Assembly: GCA_034189085.1 (NCBI GenBank)
Contig: JAXHVH010000004.1
Coordinates: 22,808 to 86,807, forward strand
Source of the DNA: M55B129 sp034189085
Lineage (GTDB): Bacteria > Bacillota > Dethiobacteria > DTU022
Direction: 5' to 3'
Length of the DNA: 64,000 nucleotides
Shown: positions 34,982-43,560 of the stretch, piece by piece
How positions within the stretch are numbered: position 1 is the stretch's first letter
Layout of the letters: each line of letters begins with the position of its first letter
Program-made: the position numbers and the translations under genes
The notes under the pieces: generated by a model
What the model was told of the DNA's origin: nothing
Seen by the model: the letters and a program-made list of their open reading frames with translations, nothing else
The model's database searches: none

Positions 34982-36505
34982 TTGAGCGAAAGAGGAGTAA
35001 TTGTTCAGAAACCCTATGCTCGTTTAAGTCCTGAAGAGATTGAAACGATCGACAGGGCTTCCATGGCCATTTTAAAAAATCCCGGGATCCTCTGCTATCA
35101 CGAGGAAAGTGTGTCACTTCTGGAAAAAGCCGGGGCTCAGGCCAGGGCTACCCGGGAAGGCGAGCATAATGCCTGGTGGGTAAGTATACCGGAGAATGTG
35201 ATCAGGGAAGCGCTTGAATCGGTTCCATCCAGGGTTGTTCTCGGTGCTCGTGATCCGGAAAACAGGGTGGTCCTTGACGCTGAAGGATACAGGGTGCATT
35301 TTGGAACCGGATCGGAAACCAATTACTGGCTGGAAGTAAAACCGGAAACATTTCAGTCAAAAGTGGACAGCCATGAAAGGGTGTTCCCCTTAATGGAGAA
35401 AAAGAGGGGCAATGTTGAATATCTGTGCCGCTCGGCCAATCTTGCCGAACAGCTTGAGAATCTTGATTTTTTTATCCGTAATGTTAATGTCCAGGACGAT
35501 GATATAACTATCGACAACAAAGACGTCAATGTGTTTTTTGCTTCCCTCGACCATATTACAAAGCCGGTAATTGGCGGAATAGCCGAGTTCGAAAGGCTGA
35601 ATGATGTAGTCAGGATGGCGGAAATAATCGTTGGAGGAAAAGAGGAACTGGTCGAAAACCCGGTTGTTTCCTTCATTACCAGTGTTATTAAGAGCCCTCT
35701 CCAGGTGGTGGCTGAAACTGCCGAAAAGTTGATCGCCATAGCCAGGTTGAAACTACCAGTGGTAATTTCCACTTCACCCCAGGGGGGCTCTACAGCTCCC
35801 ATCGACGACATGGGCATGGTTGCCCAGGTAAATGCGGAGGCCTTGGTCGGCATAACCATTAACCAGCTGGCCAACCCCGGTGCGCCCGTTATTTACGGCG
35901 CTGTACCGGTCAGGGCAAGGATGGATGATCTGAATGATATGTATGGAGTACCTGAATTTTGTCATTATAATATAGCCTGTGCCCAGATGGCCCGCCATTA
36001 CAGGGTACCCTGTTATTCCACGGCTGGAGTTGGCGATGCCAGGGTCCCCGGTATTCAAGCGTCTGTAGAAAAAACCTTTACTCATACCGTGGTTCCCATG
36101 GCTGCACCGGGACTGGTCCATTATTCCTTTGGCCTGCTGGATAAAACCCAGATTTTCTGTCCGGAACAGGCTTTGCTGGACAACCAGCAGATCGGGATGG
36201 CTAAATTTCTCTACCGTGAAAGCGGGATCAATGATGAGAGAATTGAAAAAACCAGGGTAATGGTGGAAGAAGTAATGCATAGCCCCTACCGGATGTATGC
36301 CCGCTATGCTCGGAAAATGTTGAGGCGGGGTGAAATTTTCCCCGGGTTTCCCTTTGAAGGAGAAAGTGAAGACCAGGATCAAACTCTTCTGCTGGCCCAT
36401 GAAAAATTTCAGGAGCTTGAAAAAAACGAACCCAGGCATTTGCCTCCTGAGGTAAGGGATAAAATATTTAAAGAAATACCGGGATTGCTGCCACGCCTGA
36501 AGTAA
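34982..36505 (+). CDS. MttB-superfamily corrinoid methyltransferase, divergent non-pyrrolysine member
   Basis: A 507-residue COG5598 protein. Family features include 'ASMAILKNPGILCYHEESVSLLEKAG', split here by extra residues, 'KPVIGGIAEFERLNDVVRMAEI', 'STSPQGGSTAPI' and 'NPGAPVIYGAVPV'. The frame has no internal stop, so no pyrrolysine. It is more distant from the two other MttB homologues, has an N-terminal insertion around residues 55-65, and carries 'GVGDARVPGIQAS' where they have DSK. The corrinoid protein gene follows 65 bases downstream, so the two should form a methyl-transfer pair. TTG start; AAGGAGG lies 12 bases upstream, slightly far. Confidence 0.87.
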   Translation: MSERGVIVQKPYARLSPEEIETIDRASMAILKNPGILCYHEESVSLLEKAGAQARATREGEHNAWWVSIPENVIREALESVPSRVVLGARDPENRVVLDAEGYRVHFGTGSETNYWLEVKPETFQSKVDSHERVFPLMEKKRGNVEYLCRSANLAEQLENLDFFIRNVNVQDDDITIDNKDVNVFFASLDHITKPVIGGIAEFERLNDVVRMAEIIVGGKEELVENPVVSFITSVIKSPLQVVAETAEKLIAIARLKLPVVISTSPQGGSTAPIDDMGMVAQVNAEALVGITINQLANPGAPVIYGAVPVRARMDDLNDMYGVPEFCHYNIACAQMARHYRVPCYSTAGVGDARVPGIQASVEKTFTHTVVPMAAPGLVHYSFGLLDKTQIFCPEQALLDNQQIGMAKFLYRESGINDERIEKTRVMVEEVMHSPYRMYARYARKMLRRGEIFPGFPFEGESEDQDQTLLLAHEKFQELEKNEPRHLPPEVRDKIFKEIPGLLPRLK

Positions 36506-36570
36506 TGAAAACGCGACCCTGCGTACTAACTTAATAACTTATTGCTTTTCTGCCACGGGAGGGGAATTTG

Positions 36571-37257
36571 ATGGAGGAAAATTTAATCGGGAGAATAGCC
36601 GAGAATGTTTTACAGGGACGCCGCAACAGGGATGATGAAGGAATAGAGGAAGATTATACTGGAGAGCCGGGGGTTGCTGAACTGGTTAAAGAAGCGCTAA
36701 AGAGCGGTGTTCCCACTGATAAAATTTTGCTTGAAGGTCTGAGCGCCGGGATGGAGAAAGTTGGTCAAAAATATGAAACCGGCGAGTATTTCATTCCCGA
36801 TATGCTGACGGCTGCTGAAGCGGTAGAAGCGGGCATGGCCATTATGGAGCCTCACCTGATCAAAGATGGAGTGAAAGAAGTAAAAGGTAAGGTGGTCATG
36901 GCTACGGTGGAGAAGGATCTTCATGATATAGGGAAGAATCTGGTTTCTATAATGCTGAAAGGGGCCGGATTTACGGTCGTTGATCTCGGAGTTGATGTCC
37001 CGGCCGATAGAATTGTCGAAGTGGCAGAAGAAGAAGGAGCCGGCTTGATTGGTCTCTCAGCTCTTTTGAATACGACTATGACAGGTATGGGAAAAGTGAT
37101 TGCCAGACTGGAGCAGAAGGAATTGCGTAAAAAAATTAAAGTTATGATCGGCGGGGCTCCTACTTCGGAAGATTATGCCCGTGAAATCGGGGCCGATGCT
37201 TATGGGAAAGATGCTTTTGCCGCCATCCGCGAGGCTGAAGCATTGCTTAAAAAGTAG
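36571..37257 (+). CDS. methyltransferase corrinoid protein (MttC/MtgC-like)
   Basis: A 228-residue corrinoid protein: an N-terminal helical cap (residues about 25-105) and a Rossmann B12-binding domain with the base-off motif 'DLHDIGKN' giving the lower-axial His, then 'GLSALLNTTM' and 'GGAPTSEDYAREIGADAYG'. It would carry the methyl group from the adjacent MttB homologue to a second methyltransferase, not present in the window. The N-terminal ~25 residues before the cap are longer than usual. ATG 36571 with GGGAGGGG upstream. Confidence 0.93.
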   Translation: MEENLIGRIAENVLQGRRNRDDEGIEEDYTGEPGVAELVKEALKSGVPTDKILLEGLSAGMEKVGQKYETGEYFIPDMLTAAEAVEAGMAIMEPHLIKDGVKEVKGKVVMATVEKDLHDIGKNLVSIMLKGAGFTVVDLGVDVPADRIVEVAEEEGAGLIGLSALLNTTMTGMGKVIARLEQKELRKKIKVMIGGAPTSEDYAREIGADAYGKDAFAAIREAEALLKK

Positions 37258-37620
37258 ATTCTTGAAATGACGGGAGAAGGCGTTTTTCAGCCTGAAGAGG
37301 ATTTATTGGCCGTATTTATGTCCTAAATGCTGATTACATGTAAATAACGTTCAATTTACGGTATTTTGCGAATTTACTGTTATAATTAATATTTGTGTCT
37401 CTACTCTGGTTATGAAATAATAACTATAGTTTGCAGTTACAATTAAAAGAACATTTAAACTGAATATATGTAAAGCTGGTTGTACTGCCTGCACATTTCA
37501 TTTTCATCAACGAACACTTCAAAAAAAACTGTCGCCTGAAGTTTATCACATTTTGATCAGGATTAGTTTATCTTAATTTAATATTAACCAATTATTGACA
37601 AGGAGGGTGAGTGCTTATCA
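37258..37620. other. AT-rich intergenic region before the quaternary-amine transporter operon
   Basis: About 360 bases of AT-rich sequence. TATAAT-like motifs occur (for example near 37380) but none has a matching -35 at a proper distance. No riboswitch or gene was recognised. An AAGGAGGG lies 13 bases before the first ATG. Confidence 0.4.
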
Positions 37621-38361
37621 ATGATCCAACCAGTGAGTAATGTTATTGATTTTGCCAGATCGCTTGGTGCAGAATTTTTATTCTCAAATGAAATTCAGAT
37701 CCTCTCTATCTTCAGCAGGGTCGTTGTTTACCTGCAGAGGAGAGGCGAGATGGTCTGGGAGTTGTTGCTGGAGCATCTGTGGCTGGTCATAATATCGGTT
37801 GTCATTGCTGTGGTCGTGTCCGTGGTTGTGGGTGTTCTAATAAGTTATTATTCCAACGCGGCCTTAACCGTATTGACTGTCTGTCAGATTTTGATGACCA
37901 TTCCCAGCATGGCCATGCTGGGTTTTATGGTTCCCCTGTTTGGCATCGGTTTTACCACAGGAGTTGTTGCCTTGATTCTTTACAGCCTGTTGCCCATTGT
38001 GCGTAATACTTATACGGGAATTAAAGAAATCAGCCCGGCGGTGGTTGAATCGGCTATCGGCATGGGAATGACTGAATGGAGGATACTGACAAAGATTAAA
38101 CTGCCCCTGGCCAGGCCGGTTATCATGGCCGGAATTCGAACCGCTACAGTTATGATCACCGGTATTGCCGCTATTGCCGCCTACGTTGGGGCAGGAGGTC
38201 TCGGTGAGCTGATTTTCCAGGGGATTTCCCGTTCCAGTGAACCGATGATTATTGTCGGGGCTCTCGGGGTTTCCATTATTGCCCTGGCTTTTGATTTTAT
38301 CCTGTCCTGGGGTGAACAGCGGCTGGCTGCAATTGGTAAAACCAGGGAGGTAGAAGGATGA
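37621..38361 (+). CDS. quaternary-amine (glycine betaine/carnitine/choline) ABC transporter permease
   Basis: A 246-residue OpuC-type permease with 'ILMTIPSMAMLGFMVPLFG', the EAA-like loop 'ESAIGMGMTEWRILTKIKLP' and 'AAYVGAGGLGELIFQGI'. The first 42 residues form a non-conserved extension before the first membrane helix. It is the first gene of permease-ATPase-permease-binding protein order and overlaps the ATPase gene by four bases. Confidence 0.9.
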   Translation: MIQPVSNVIDFARSLGAEFLFSNEIQILSIFSRVVVYLQRRGEMVWELLLEHLWLVIISVVIAVVVSVVVGVLISYYSNAALTVLTVCQILMTIPSMAMLGFMVPLFGIGFTTGVVALILYSLLPIVRNTYTGIKEISPAVVESAIGMGMTEWRILTKIKLPLARPVIMAGIRTATVMITGIAAIAAYVGAGGLGELIFQGISRSSEPMIIVGALGVSIIALAFDFILSWGEQRLAAIGKTREVEG

Positions 38362-39470
38362 TAAAATTAGAAAACGTGACCAAAAAATTTCCCGGCATGT
38401 CGATCCCTGCCGTTAAAGACCTGAACCTTGAAGTTAAAGAGGGGGATGTCTGTATTCTGGTTGGGCCTTCAGGCTGCGGGAAAACGACGACCATGAAGAT
38501 GATCAATCGTATTTATGAACCTACCAGCGGGGAGATCTATATCAACGGGCAGAACACCCTGGAGATGGATCCCATCAAGCTGCGTCTTGATATTGGCTAT
38601 GTTATTCAGGAGATTGGTCTCTTCCCTCACATGACAATTGCCGAAAATGTGGCCACGGTGCCAATGGAAAAGAAATGGCCGAAAGATAAAATCAATAAAA
38701 AGGTCGATGAAATGATGACCCTTGTCGGGCTGAATCCGGAGGAACACAAAAATCGCTATCCTTCTGCTTTGAGCGGCGGTCAGCGTCAGAGGGTCGGTGT
38801 GGCCCGAGCAATGGCTTCCGATCCGCCAATCATGTTGATGGATGAGCCTTTCGGAGCTGTTGACCCTATTACCAGGGCCCGCCTGCAGAATGAGTTTTTG
38901 CGGATCCAGGAAAGAGTAGGTAAAACAATTGTTTTTGTCACCCACGATATTGATGAGGCGATCAAAATGGGTGATGCCATCGCTGTGATGAGGGAAGGGC
39001 AGCTGATTCAGCATGCCACACCCAGTGATCTGTTGAGTGCTCCGGCCAATGAATTTGTCGAGAACCTGGTTGGTAGGAACAGGTCGATTAAGCGGCTGCA
39101 CCTGATCCGCATTCGTGAAATACTGGATTCAGTTAACAGGATTGATCCGGCCACTGTTGATATGTCAGTTGACGATATCAAGAAACGGATAGATGAAAGC
39201 GATATCCGTTCGGTGATGGTCGTTGACCGCGACAACAAGCTTAAGGGCATTATCGGGGTCAACGATTTAAAGAAAAAAGCGGGAGAAGTGGCCTCTGACT
39301 ACGTGCAGGATGTATCTGATTCCATCACTGACGATGCTACCTTGAACGATGCACTCTCGGTGATGCTGGAGTGCGGTGAAGGTTATGTGGCCGTGGTAAA
39401 CGAAGACGACCAGTACCAGGGAACAATCACCCTGGGTGACCTGCTCCATGTTGTAAAGGAGGATGATTAA
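38358..39470 (+). CDS. quaternary-amine ABC transporter ATP-binding protein with CBS domains
   Basis: A 370-residue OpuCA/ProV-type ATPase: Walker A 'GPSGCGKTTTMKMINR', signature 'LSGGQRQRVGVARAMA', Walker B 'IMLMDEPFGAVDP', then a tandem CBS pair from about residue 260 ('IRSVMVVDRDNKLKGIIGVNDL'; 'YVAVVNEDDQYQGTITLGDLL'). In OpuA the CBS pair senses ionic strength or c-di-AMP; a similar gating role here is inference. Confidence 0.92.
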   Translation: MIKLENVTKKFPGMSIPAVKDLNLEVKEGDVCILVGPSGCGKTTTMKMINRIYEPTSGEIYINGQNTLEMDPIKLRLDIGYVIQEIGLFPHMTIAENVATVPMEKKWPKDKINKKVDEMMTLVGLNPEEHKNRYPSALSGGQRQRVGVARAMASDPPIMLMDEPFGAVDPITRARLQNEFLRIQERVGKTIVFVTHDIDEAIKMGDAIAVMREGQLIQHATPSDLLSAPANEFVENLVGRNRSIKRLHLIRIREILDSVNRIDPATVDMSVDDIKKRIDESDIRSVMVVDRDNKLKGIIGVNDLKKKAGEVASDYVQDVSDSITDDATLNDALSVMLECGEGYVAVVNEDDQYQGTITLGDLLHVVKEDD

Positions 39471-39471
39471 C

Positions 39472-40191
39472 ATGCTTCGCAAACTGTGGAAGTGGGTTAT
39501 CATTCCTCTCCTGCTGATTGTCATCGGTGTGGTTATCGTTGTCTATGCAGTCAATAATCCAACCGATTCTCTGGTAGCCAGGGCCCTTACTTACAGCAAT
39601 ATATTCAAGGCGCTACGTGAGCATCTGGGATTAATGCTGGTGTCCATGTTCGGGGCAATAATTGTTGGTGTGCTGGCAGGTATTTTGCTTTCCCGCCCCA
39701 AGCTCTATTATATCGGGCGCGGTGTGGAAAATGTGGTTAACGTGGGGCAGACCATTCCCAGCCTGGCTATCCTGGCTCTTTTCTTTACCATTCTGGGGTT
39801 GGGTTTCAGGGTTGCTGTTTTTGCCCTGTTTCTCTATTCTATTTTACCCATCCTGCGAAATACATTTGCCGGTCTTACCAGTGTTGACGCAAGTATTATT
39901 GAATCGGCCAGGGGTATGGGGTTGAGCCCACGGCGGGTTTTAACCCGCATCGAGCTACCCATTGCTTACCCCATTATCATAGCAGGCATTCGCACCGCAG
40001 TGGTCATCAATGTTGGTGCGGCCACCCTGGCTACTTTCATTGGGGGCGGCGGTTTCGGCGATTTAATTGTTACAGGCCTTGCCGTGCGTCGAGATATGGT
40101 TATATTTACAGGTGCCGGATTGGCTGCCTTGACGGCAATTATTCTCGACTATGTGGTTGGACAGGTAGAAGAACATCTTGTTAGGTGGTGA
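39472..40191 (+). CDS. quaternary-amine ABC transporter permease (second)
   Basis: A 239-residue OpuC-type permease with 'VNVGQTIPSLAILALFFTIL', the loop 'ESARGMGLSPRRVLTRIELP' and 'ATFIGGGGFGDLIVTGLA'. ATG 39472 is chosen because AAAGGAGG ends 9 bases upstream, while the ATG at 39463 directly abuts that site. The binding-protein gene follows after 76 bases. Confidence 0.9.
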   Translation: MLRKLWKWVIIPLLLIVIGVVIVVYAVNNPTDSLVARALTYSNIFKALREHLGLMLVSMFGAIIVGVLAGILLSRPKLYYIGRGVENVVNVGQTIPSLAILALFFTILGLGFRVAVFALFLYSILPILRNTFAGLTSVDASIIESARGMGLSPRRVLTRIELPIAYPIIIAGIRTAVVINVGAATLATFIGGGGFGDLIVTGLAVRRDMVIFTGAGLAALTAIILDYVVGQVEEHLVRW

Positions 40192-40267
40192 TAAGAAAAA
40201 AGAGTTTTACAAATCTGGTTATGTTGGGGCTGTCAAAGAATTACAAAAAAAGGGGGATATTTTTTCT

Positions 40268-41287
40268 ATGAGTAAAAATGTTATGTGGAAAGTAATGGCT
40301 TTAATTTTGATCCTGGCGGTGCCGTTTTTTATGCTGGGATGTGACGGTGGAGCCGAAGAAGGTGCCGAAAACGGCGAAGAAGTAGTCGAAAATGGAGAGG
40401 AAAATGGTGAAGAAACAGCTTCCGGAGGCGGATGGATTTTTGCCACCGACCATGAATATTCTATCCGTGACGACGGCTACATTGGCCTGACCGAGCTGTA
40501 CGGTTTTGAATTCGACGATGTAGCGGTTATGGACCTTGGTATTACCTACACCGCTCTTCGCGATGGTGAAGTGCCTGTAGCTATGGGCTTTGCCACTGAT
40601 GGGCGCATTGCCGCTTTTGACCTTGTCAACCTGGTGGACGACAAGCATTTCCACCCGGTTTACAACTGTGCCCCGGTTGTCCGCCAGGAAACATTGGAGA
40701 TGTACCCGGAGATTGCCGACATCCTGAACCCTATTGCGGCAGCGCTTGATGCTGAAACGATGTCGACCATGAACATGACGGTAGATATTGAAGAATTTTT
40801 AGCTTCCGAAGTAGCAGAAGAATGGCTTCTTGAACAGGGTTTTATCGGGGATGAACCGGCAGAAATGGGCTCGGGTGATCCAGTAGTAGTGGGTTCGAAA
40901 GAATTCACCGAACAGCTGATCCTTGGTCAGATTACTATCCTGGCCCTTGAATATAACGGTATACCAACAGTTGATCAGACCGGTCTTGGTGGCACCGTCG
41001 TTGTTAGGGAAGCTCAAGAGGGCGGAGAAGTCGACGTTTACTGGGAGTATACAGGAACTGCTTTAATTTCGCACCTTGGATTTGACGAAGCAATAACCGA
41101 TCCGGAAGAATGCTACGCTGTAGTCAGTGAAACAGACCTGGAACAGAATGGCCTGGTCTGGTTGGACTACACTCCTTTTGACAATACCTATACCTTGATG
41201 ATGCGCAAGGCAGATGCTGATGAGCTCGGTATTGTTTCAATCAGTGATCTGGCTGAGACCATTAATTCGGGAGTACCTGCTCCTTAA
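40268..41287 (+). CDS. quaternary-amine ABC transporter binding lipoprotein, apparently circularly permuted
   Basis: A 339-residue lipoprotein (signal peptide, lipobox MLGC with Cys25) with an acidic Glu/Gly/Asn linker to residue 54. Residues 55-193 match the usual C-terminal half of OpuC/OsmX-type binding proteins ('FATDHEYSIRDDGYIGL', 'GFATDGRIAAFDLVNLVDD', 'YNCAPVVRQETLEMYPE'). After a short linker (194-204), residues 205-339 match the usual N-terminal half ('VVVGSKEFTEQLILGQ', 'GLGGTVVVREAQ', 'DVYWEYTGTALISHL', 'PFDNTYTLMMRK', 'ISDLAETIN'), ending where the C-half would normally begin. Both halves are present once, so this looks like a circular permutant rather than a truncation. Likely binds glycine betaine or a related solute. 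Confidence 0.88.
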   Translation: MSKNVMWKVMALILILAVPFFMLGCDGGAEEGAENGEEVVENGEENGEETASGGGWIFATDHEYSIRDDGYIGLTELYGFEFDDVAVMDLGITYTALRDGEVPVAMGFATDGRIAAFDLVNLVDDKHFHPVYNCAPVVRQETLEMYPEIADILNPIAAALDAETMSTMNMTVDIEEFLASEVAEEWLLEQGFIGDEPAEMGSGDPVVVGSKEFTEQLILGQITILALEYNGIPTVDQTGLGGTVVVREAQEGGEVDVYWEYTGTALISHLGFDEAITDPEECYAVVSETDLEQNGLVWLDYTPFDNTYTLMMRKADADELGIVSISDLAETINSGVPAP

Positions 41288-41400
41288 TTAGCAAATTGAT
41301 AGTTTAAAACGATAAGGCTGTTCAAATAATCAGACTAGGAAGGGCAGCTCCTTATAATAAAAGACCGGATCTGAAAGGACCGGAATGTTGAATAAACATT

Positions 41401-41441
41401 AGGGCAAGCAGGAATAATATAAATCTTGCTTGCCCTTTTTT
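41401..41441 (+). terminator. intrinsic terminator after the quaternary-amine transporter operon
   Basis: Nine-base perfect arms (41402-41410 and 41427-41435) followed by a run of six T residues. Confidence 0.9.
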
Positions 41442-41530
41442 GTTTTACTGTTCACGACGGCGGAGAAATTCTTATTCATAGGCGCAATTTACTAAAACGG
41501 ATATTGACATTCGGAAACGGAGGAATTAGT

Positions 41531-42028
41531 ATGGCTTTAATGGCAAAGGAGATTATGACCTGCCCGGTGATTACAGTCAAAGCCGATACACCGCTGAAAA
41601 AGACGGCAGAAATCCTTGATGAAAATTCTTTTAGCGGTATGCCGGTTGTTGACGATGATGATCGGCTAATAGGAATCGTTTCGGAGACTGATATACTGCG
41701 TTATACTCAACAGATCATTGGACAGCCTCTACGTGACCCGCATCAGGTTTTCACAAAGGGCAAGGAAGTGCTTCATGTAGATATAACCCACAGGGGTATT
41801 GAAGTAATAGAACTGGTAGCTTCTACAACAGTGGAAACCCTGATGACCCGTGATGTCATTTCTGTGGACGGGGAAACCGCAATTAATGAAGTAACCAGAC
41901 TGATGCACGAAAACAGCATCAATCGTATCCCGGTGGTGGATAAAAGCAAAAGACTGCAGGGAATCATCACAAGGGCTGATATAATCAAGGCTATGGTCAC
42001 AGATTGGCAGAAAATCAGGGAGAATTAG
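41531..42028 (+). CDS. tandem CBS-domain protein
   Basis: A 165-residue protein of two CBS motifs ('IMTCPVITVKADTPLKKTAEIL'-type first half and 'DVISVDGETAINEVTRLMHE' second) and nothing else. Such proteins bind adenosine nucleotides and regulate partners. ATG 41531 has GGAGG about 7 bases upstream; a longer open frame runs into the terminator and is not used. It is followed by an MttB-family gene 50 bases on and may be cotranscribed with it. Confidence 0.88.
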   Translation: MALMAKEIMTCPVITVKADTPLKKTAEILDENSFSGMPVVDDDDRLIGIVSETDILRYTQQIIGQPLRDPHQVFTKGKEVLHVDITHRGIEVIELVASTTVETLMTRDVISVDGETAINEVTRLMHENSINRIPVVDKSKRLQGIITRADIIKAMVTDWQKIREN

Positions 42029-42078
42029 CCTGGATTTGCATTGCCAGTAATTTAAGTTTGTTCTGGAGGTATTCAATA

Positions 42079-43560
42079 ATGCGCAGGCCGATTTATGAAG
42101 GTGGGGGTTACAGGGTATTATCGGAAAAGGAAATAAGCCGCATTCATGAAACATCAATCAGAGTCTTGAGAGAAGTAGGATTTGAGATAAACTATCCACC
42201 GGCCCTTGAGCTGTTCGAGAAAAGCGGAGCAAGGGTCGATTATGATCTAAACAGGGTTTATGTTCCCCGGGAACTGGTTTCCCGGGCGATCAAGCAGGCT
42301 CCGTCTGAATTTGTCTTTTGCGGAAGGCAGGAAGGGAAAAGCATCACTGTTGGCGGGAAACAGGTCCATTTCGGTAGCGGAGGCCTGGCCCTTTATGTCC
42401 TGGACCTTGAGCGCAATAAAAGGCCAGGGACGATCCGCGACGTGGCCGACCTGGCCAGGCTGGCCGATAAACTTGAAAATCTCGATTTTTTTATCATTCC
42501 TGTTTATCCACATGATATCAATATCGATACCGTTGATGTCAATACAAAATATCAGGCCTTGCTCAACACCAGTAAGCCGGTGATGGGTGGTATTTTCAAC
42601 AAGCAGGGTGTTGAAGATATTATTGCGATTGCTTCTATCATAGCGGGTGGGCTTGATAAACTGCAAAAACGTCCTTTTATTGGTTTTATTTCTTCCATCA
42701 CCAGTCCGCTTAAAATCAGTCCGGAACACGCGGAATATATAATGATGATAGCCCGTTACGGTCTTCCGCTGGCAACTTCAACTGCTCCGACTGCGGGAGC
42801 GACGGCTCCTGTCACCCTGGCCGGCACCCTGGTGCAGCAGAATGCGGAGGCGCTGATGGGTGTGATCTTAACCCAGTTAGTCAATCCGGGAACACCGGTT
42901 CTTTACAGTGCTGTCCCGGTAACCATGGATATGCGGACCATGTCATTTCTCATGGGCAGCATCGAATCGGGGTTGATGAATGCTGCCATTACCCAGATGG
43001 CCCAGTATTACCGGTTGCCCTGTTACCTGACAGTAGGAGCAACTGATTCCAAGCTGCCCGATGCCCAGGCTGCTCATGAAGGCGCTACAACGGCCATGCT
43101 GGCGGCGCTGGCCGGCGGGAATTACATTCATGAAGCATTCGGTATGCTTGATGGGGCAATGACTGTATCTTACGCCCAGTATGTGATCGATAATGACATC
43201 GTTGGCAGCTGTCTGCGCACCCTGCGGGGTATCGACATAAATCGGGATACTCTGGCCTTTGATATCATTGCCAAAGTTGGTCCGGGAGGCAACTACCTTG
43301 GTGAAGAACATACTGTAAAATATATGCGTACTGAAAGTTACATGCCCCGGGCCAGTGATCGTCAGCAGTACCAACTGTGGTTTGATGCGGGAAGCAAAGA
43401 CAGCTGGAAGCGGGCTGAAGAAGTGGCTGCCCAGTTGCTCCAGGAGCCGGTGGAGCCGATTATCCCGCCGGAGGTTGACGCCAGGATACGGGAAAAATAT
43501 TCTGACCTGGTCAGGGTTGAAAGGAATGAAGATCTGAACACCGGGACCGGTTTAAGTTAG
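42079..43560 (+). CDS. MttB-superfamily corrinoid methyltransferase, non-pyrrolysine type (MtgB-like)
   Basis: A 493-residue COG5598 protein with 'HETSIRVLREVGFEI', 'KPVMGGIFNKQGVEDI', 'STAPTAGATAPVTLAGTL', 'VGATDSKLPDAQAAHEGA' and 'DIIAKVGPGGNYLGEEHTV'. It closely parallels the homologue at 2008-3444. No in-frame stop, so no pyrrolysine; the known analogous enzymes demethylate betaines. ATG 42079 has GGAGG 9 bases upstream. Lying just after the betaine-type transporter operon, it probably acts on an imported quaternary amine. Its stop overlaps the stop of the convergent dehydrogenase. Confidence 0.9.
   Translation: MRRPIYEGGGYRVLSEKEISRIHETSIRVLREVGFEINYPPALELFEKSGARVDYDLNRVYVPRELVSRAIKQAPSEFVFCGRQEGKSITVGGKQVHFGSGGLALYVLDLERNKRPGTIRDVADLARLADKLENLDFFIIPVYPHDINIDTVDVNTKYQALLNTSKPVMGGIFNKQGVEDIIAIASIIAGGLDKLQKRPFIGFISSITSPLKISPEHAEYIMMIARYGLPLATSTAPTAGATAPVTLAGTLVQQNAEALMGVILTQLVNPGTPVLYSAVPVTMDMRTMSFLMGSIESGLMNAAITQMAQYYRLPCYLTVGATDSKLPDAQAAHEGATTAMLAALAGGNYIHEAFGMLDGAMTVSYAQYVIDNDIVGSCLRTLRGIDINRDTLAFDIIAKVGPGGNYLGEEHTVKYMRTESYMPRASDRQQYQLWFDAGSKDSWKRAEEVAAQLLQEPVEPIIPPEVDARIREKYSDLVRVERNEDLNTGTGLS

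Noticed and set aside
34948..35034. 28-codon GTG frame before the second mttB
   Set aside because: It overlaps the mttB start in another frame and encodes no recognisable leader peptide features.
41426..41530. 35-codon N-terminal extension of the CBS-domain protein
   Set aside because: The extension lies in the terminator of the previous operon and a strong GGAGG site supports the ATG at 41531.
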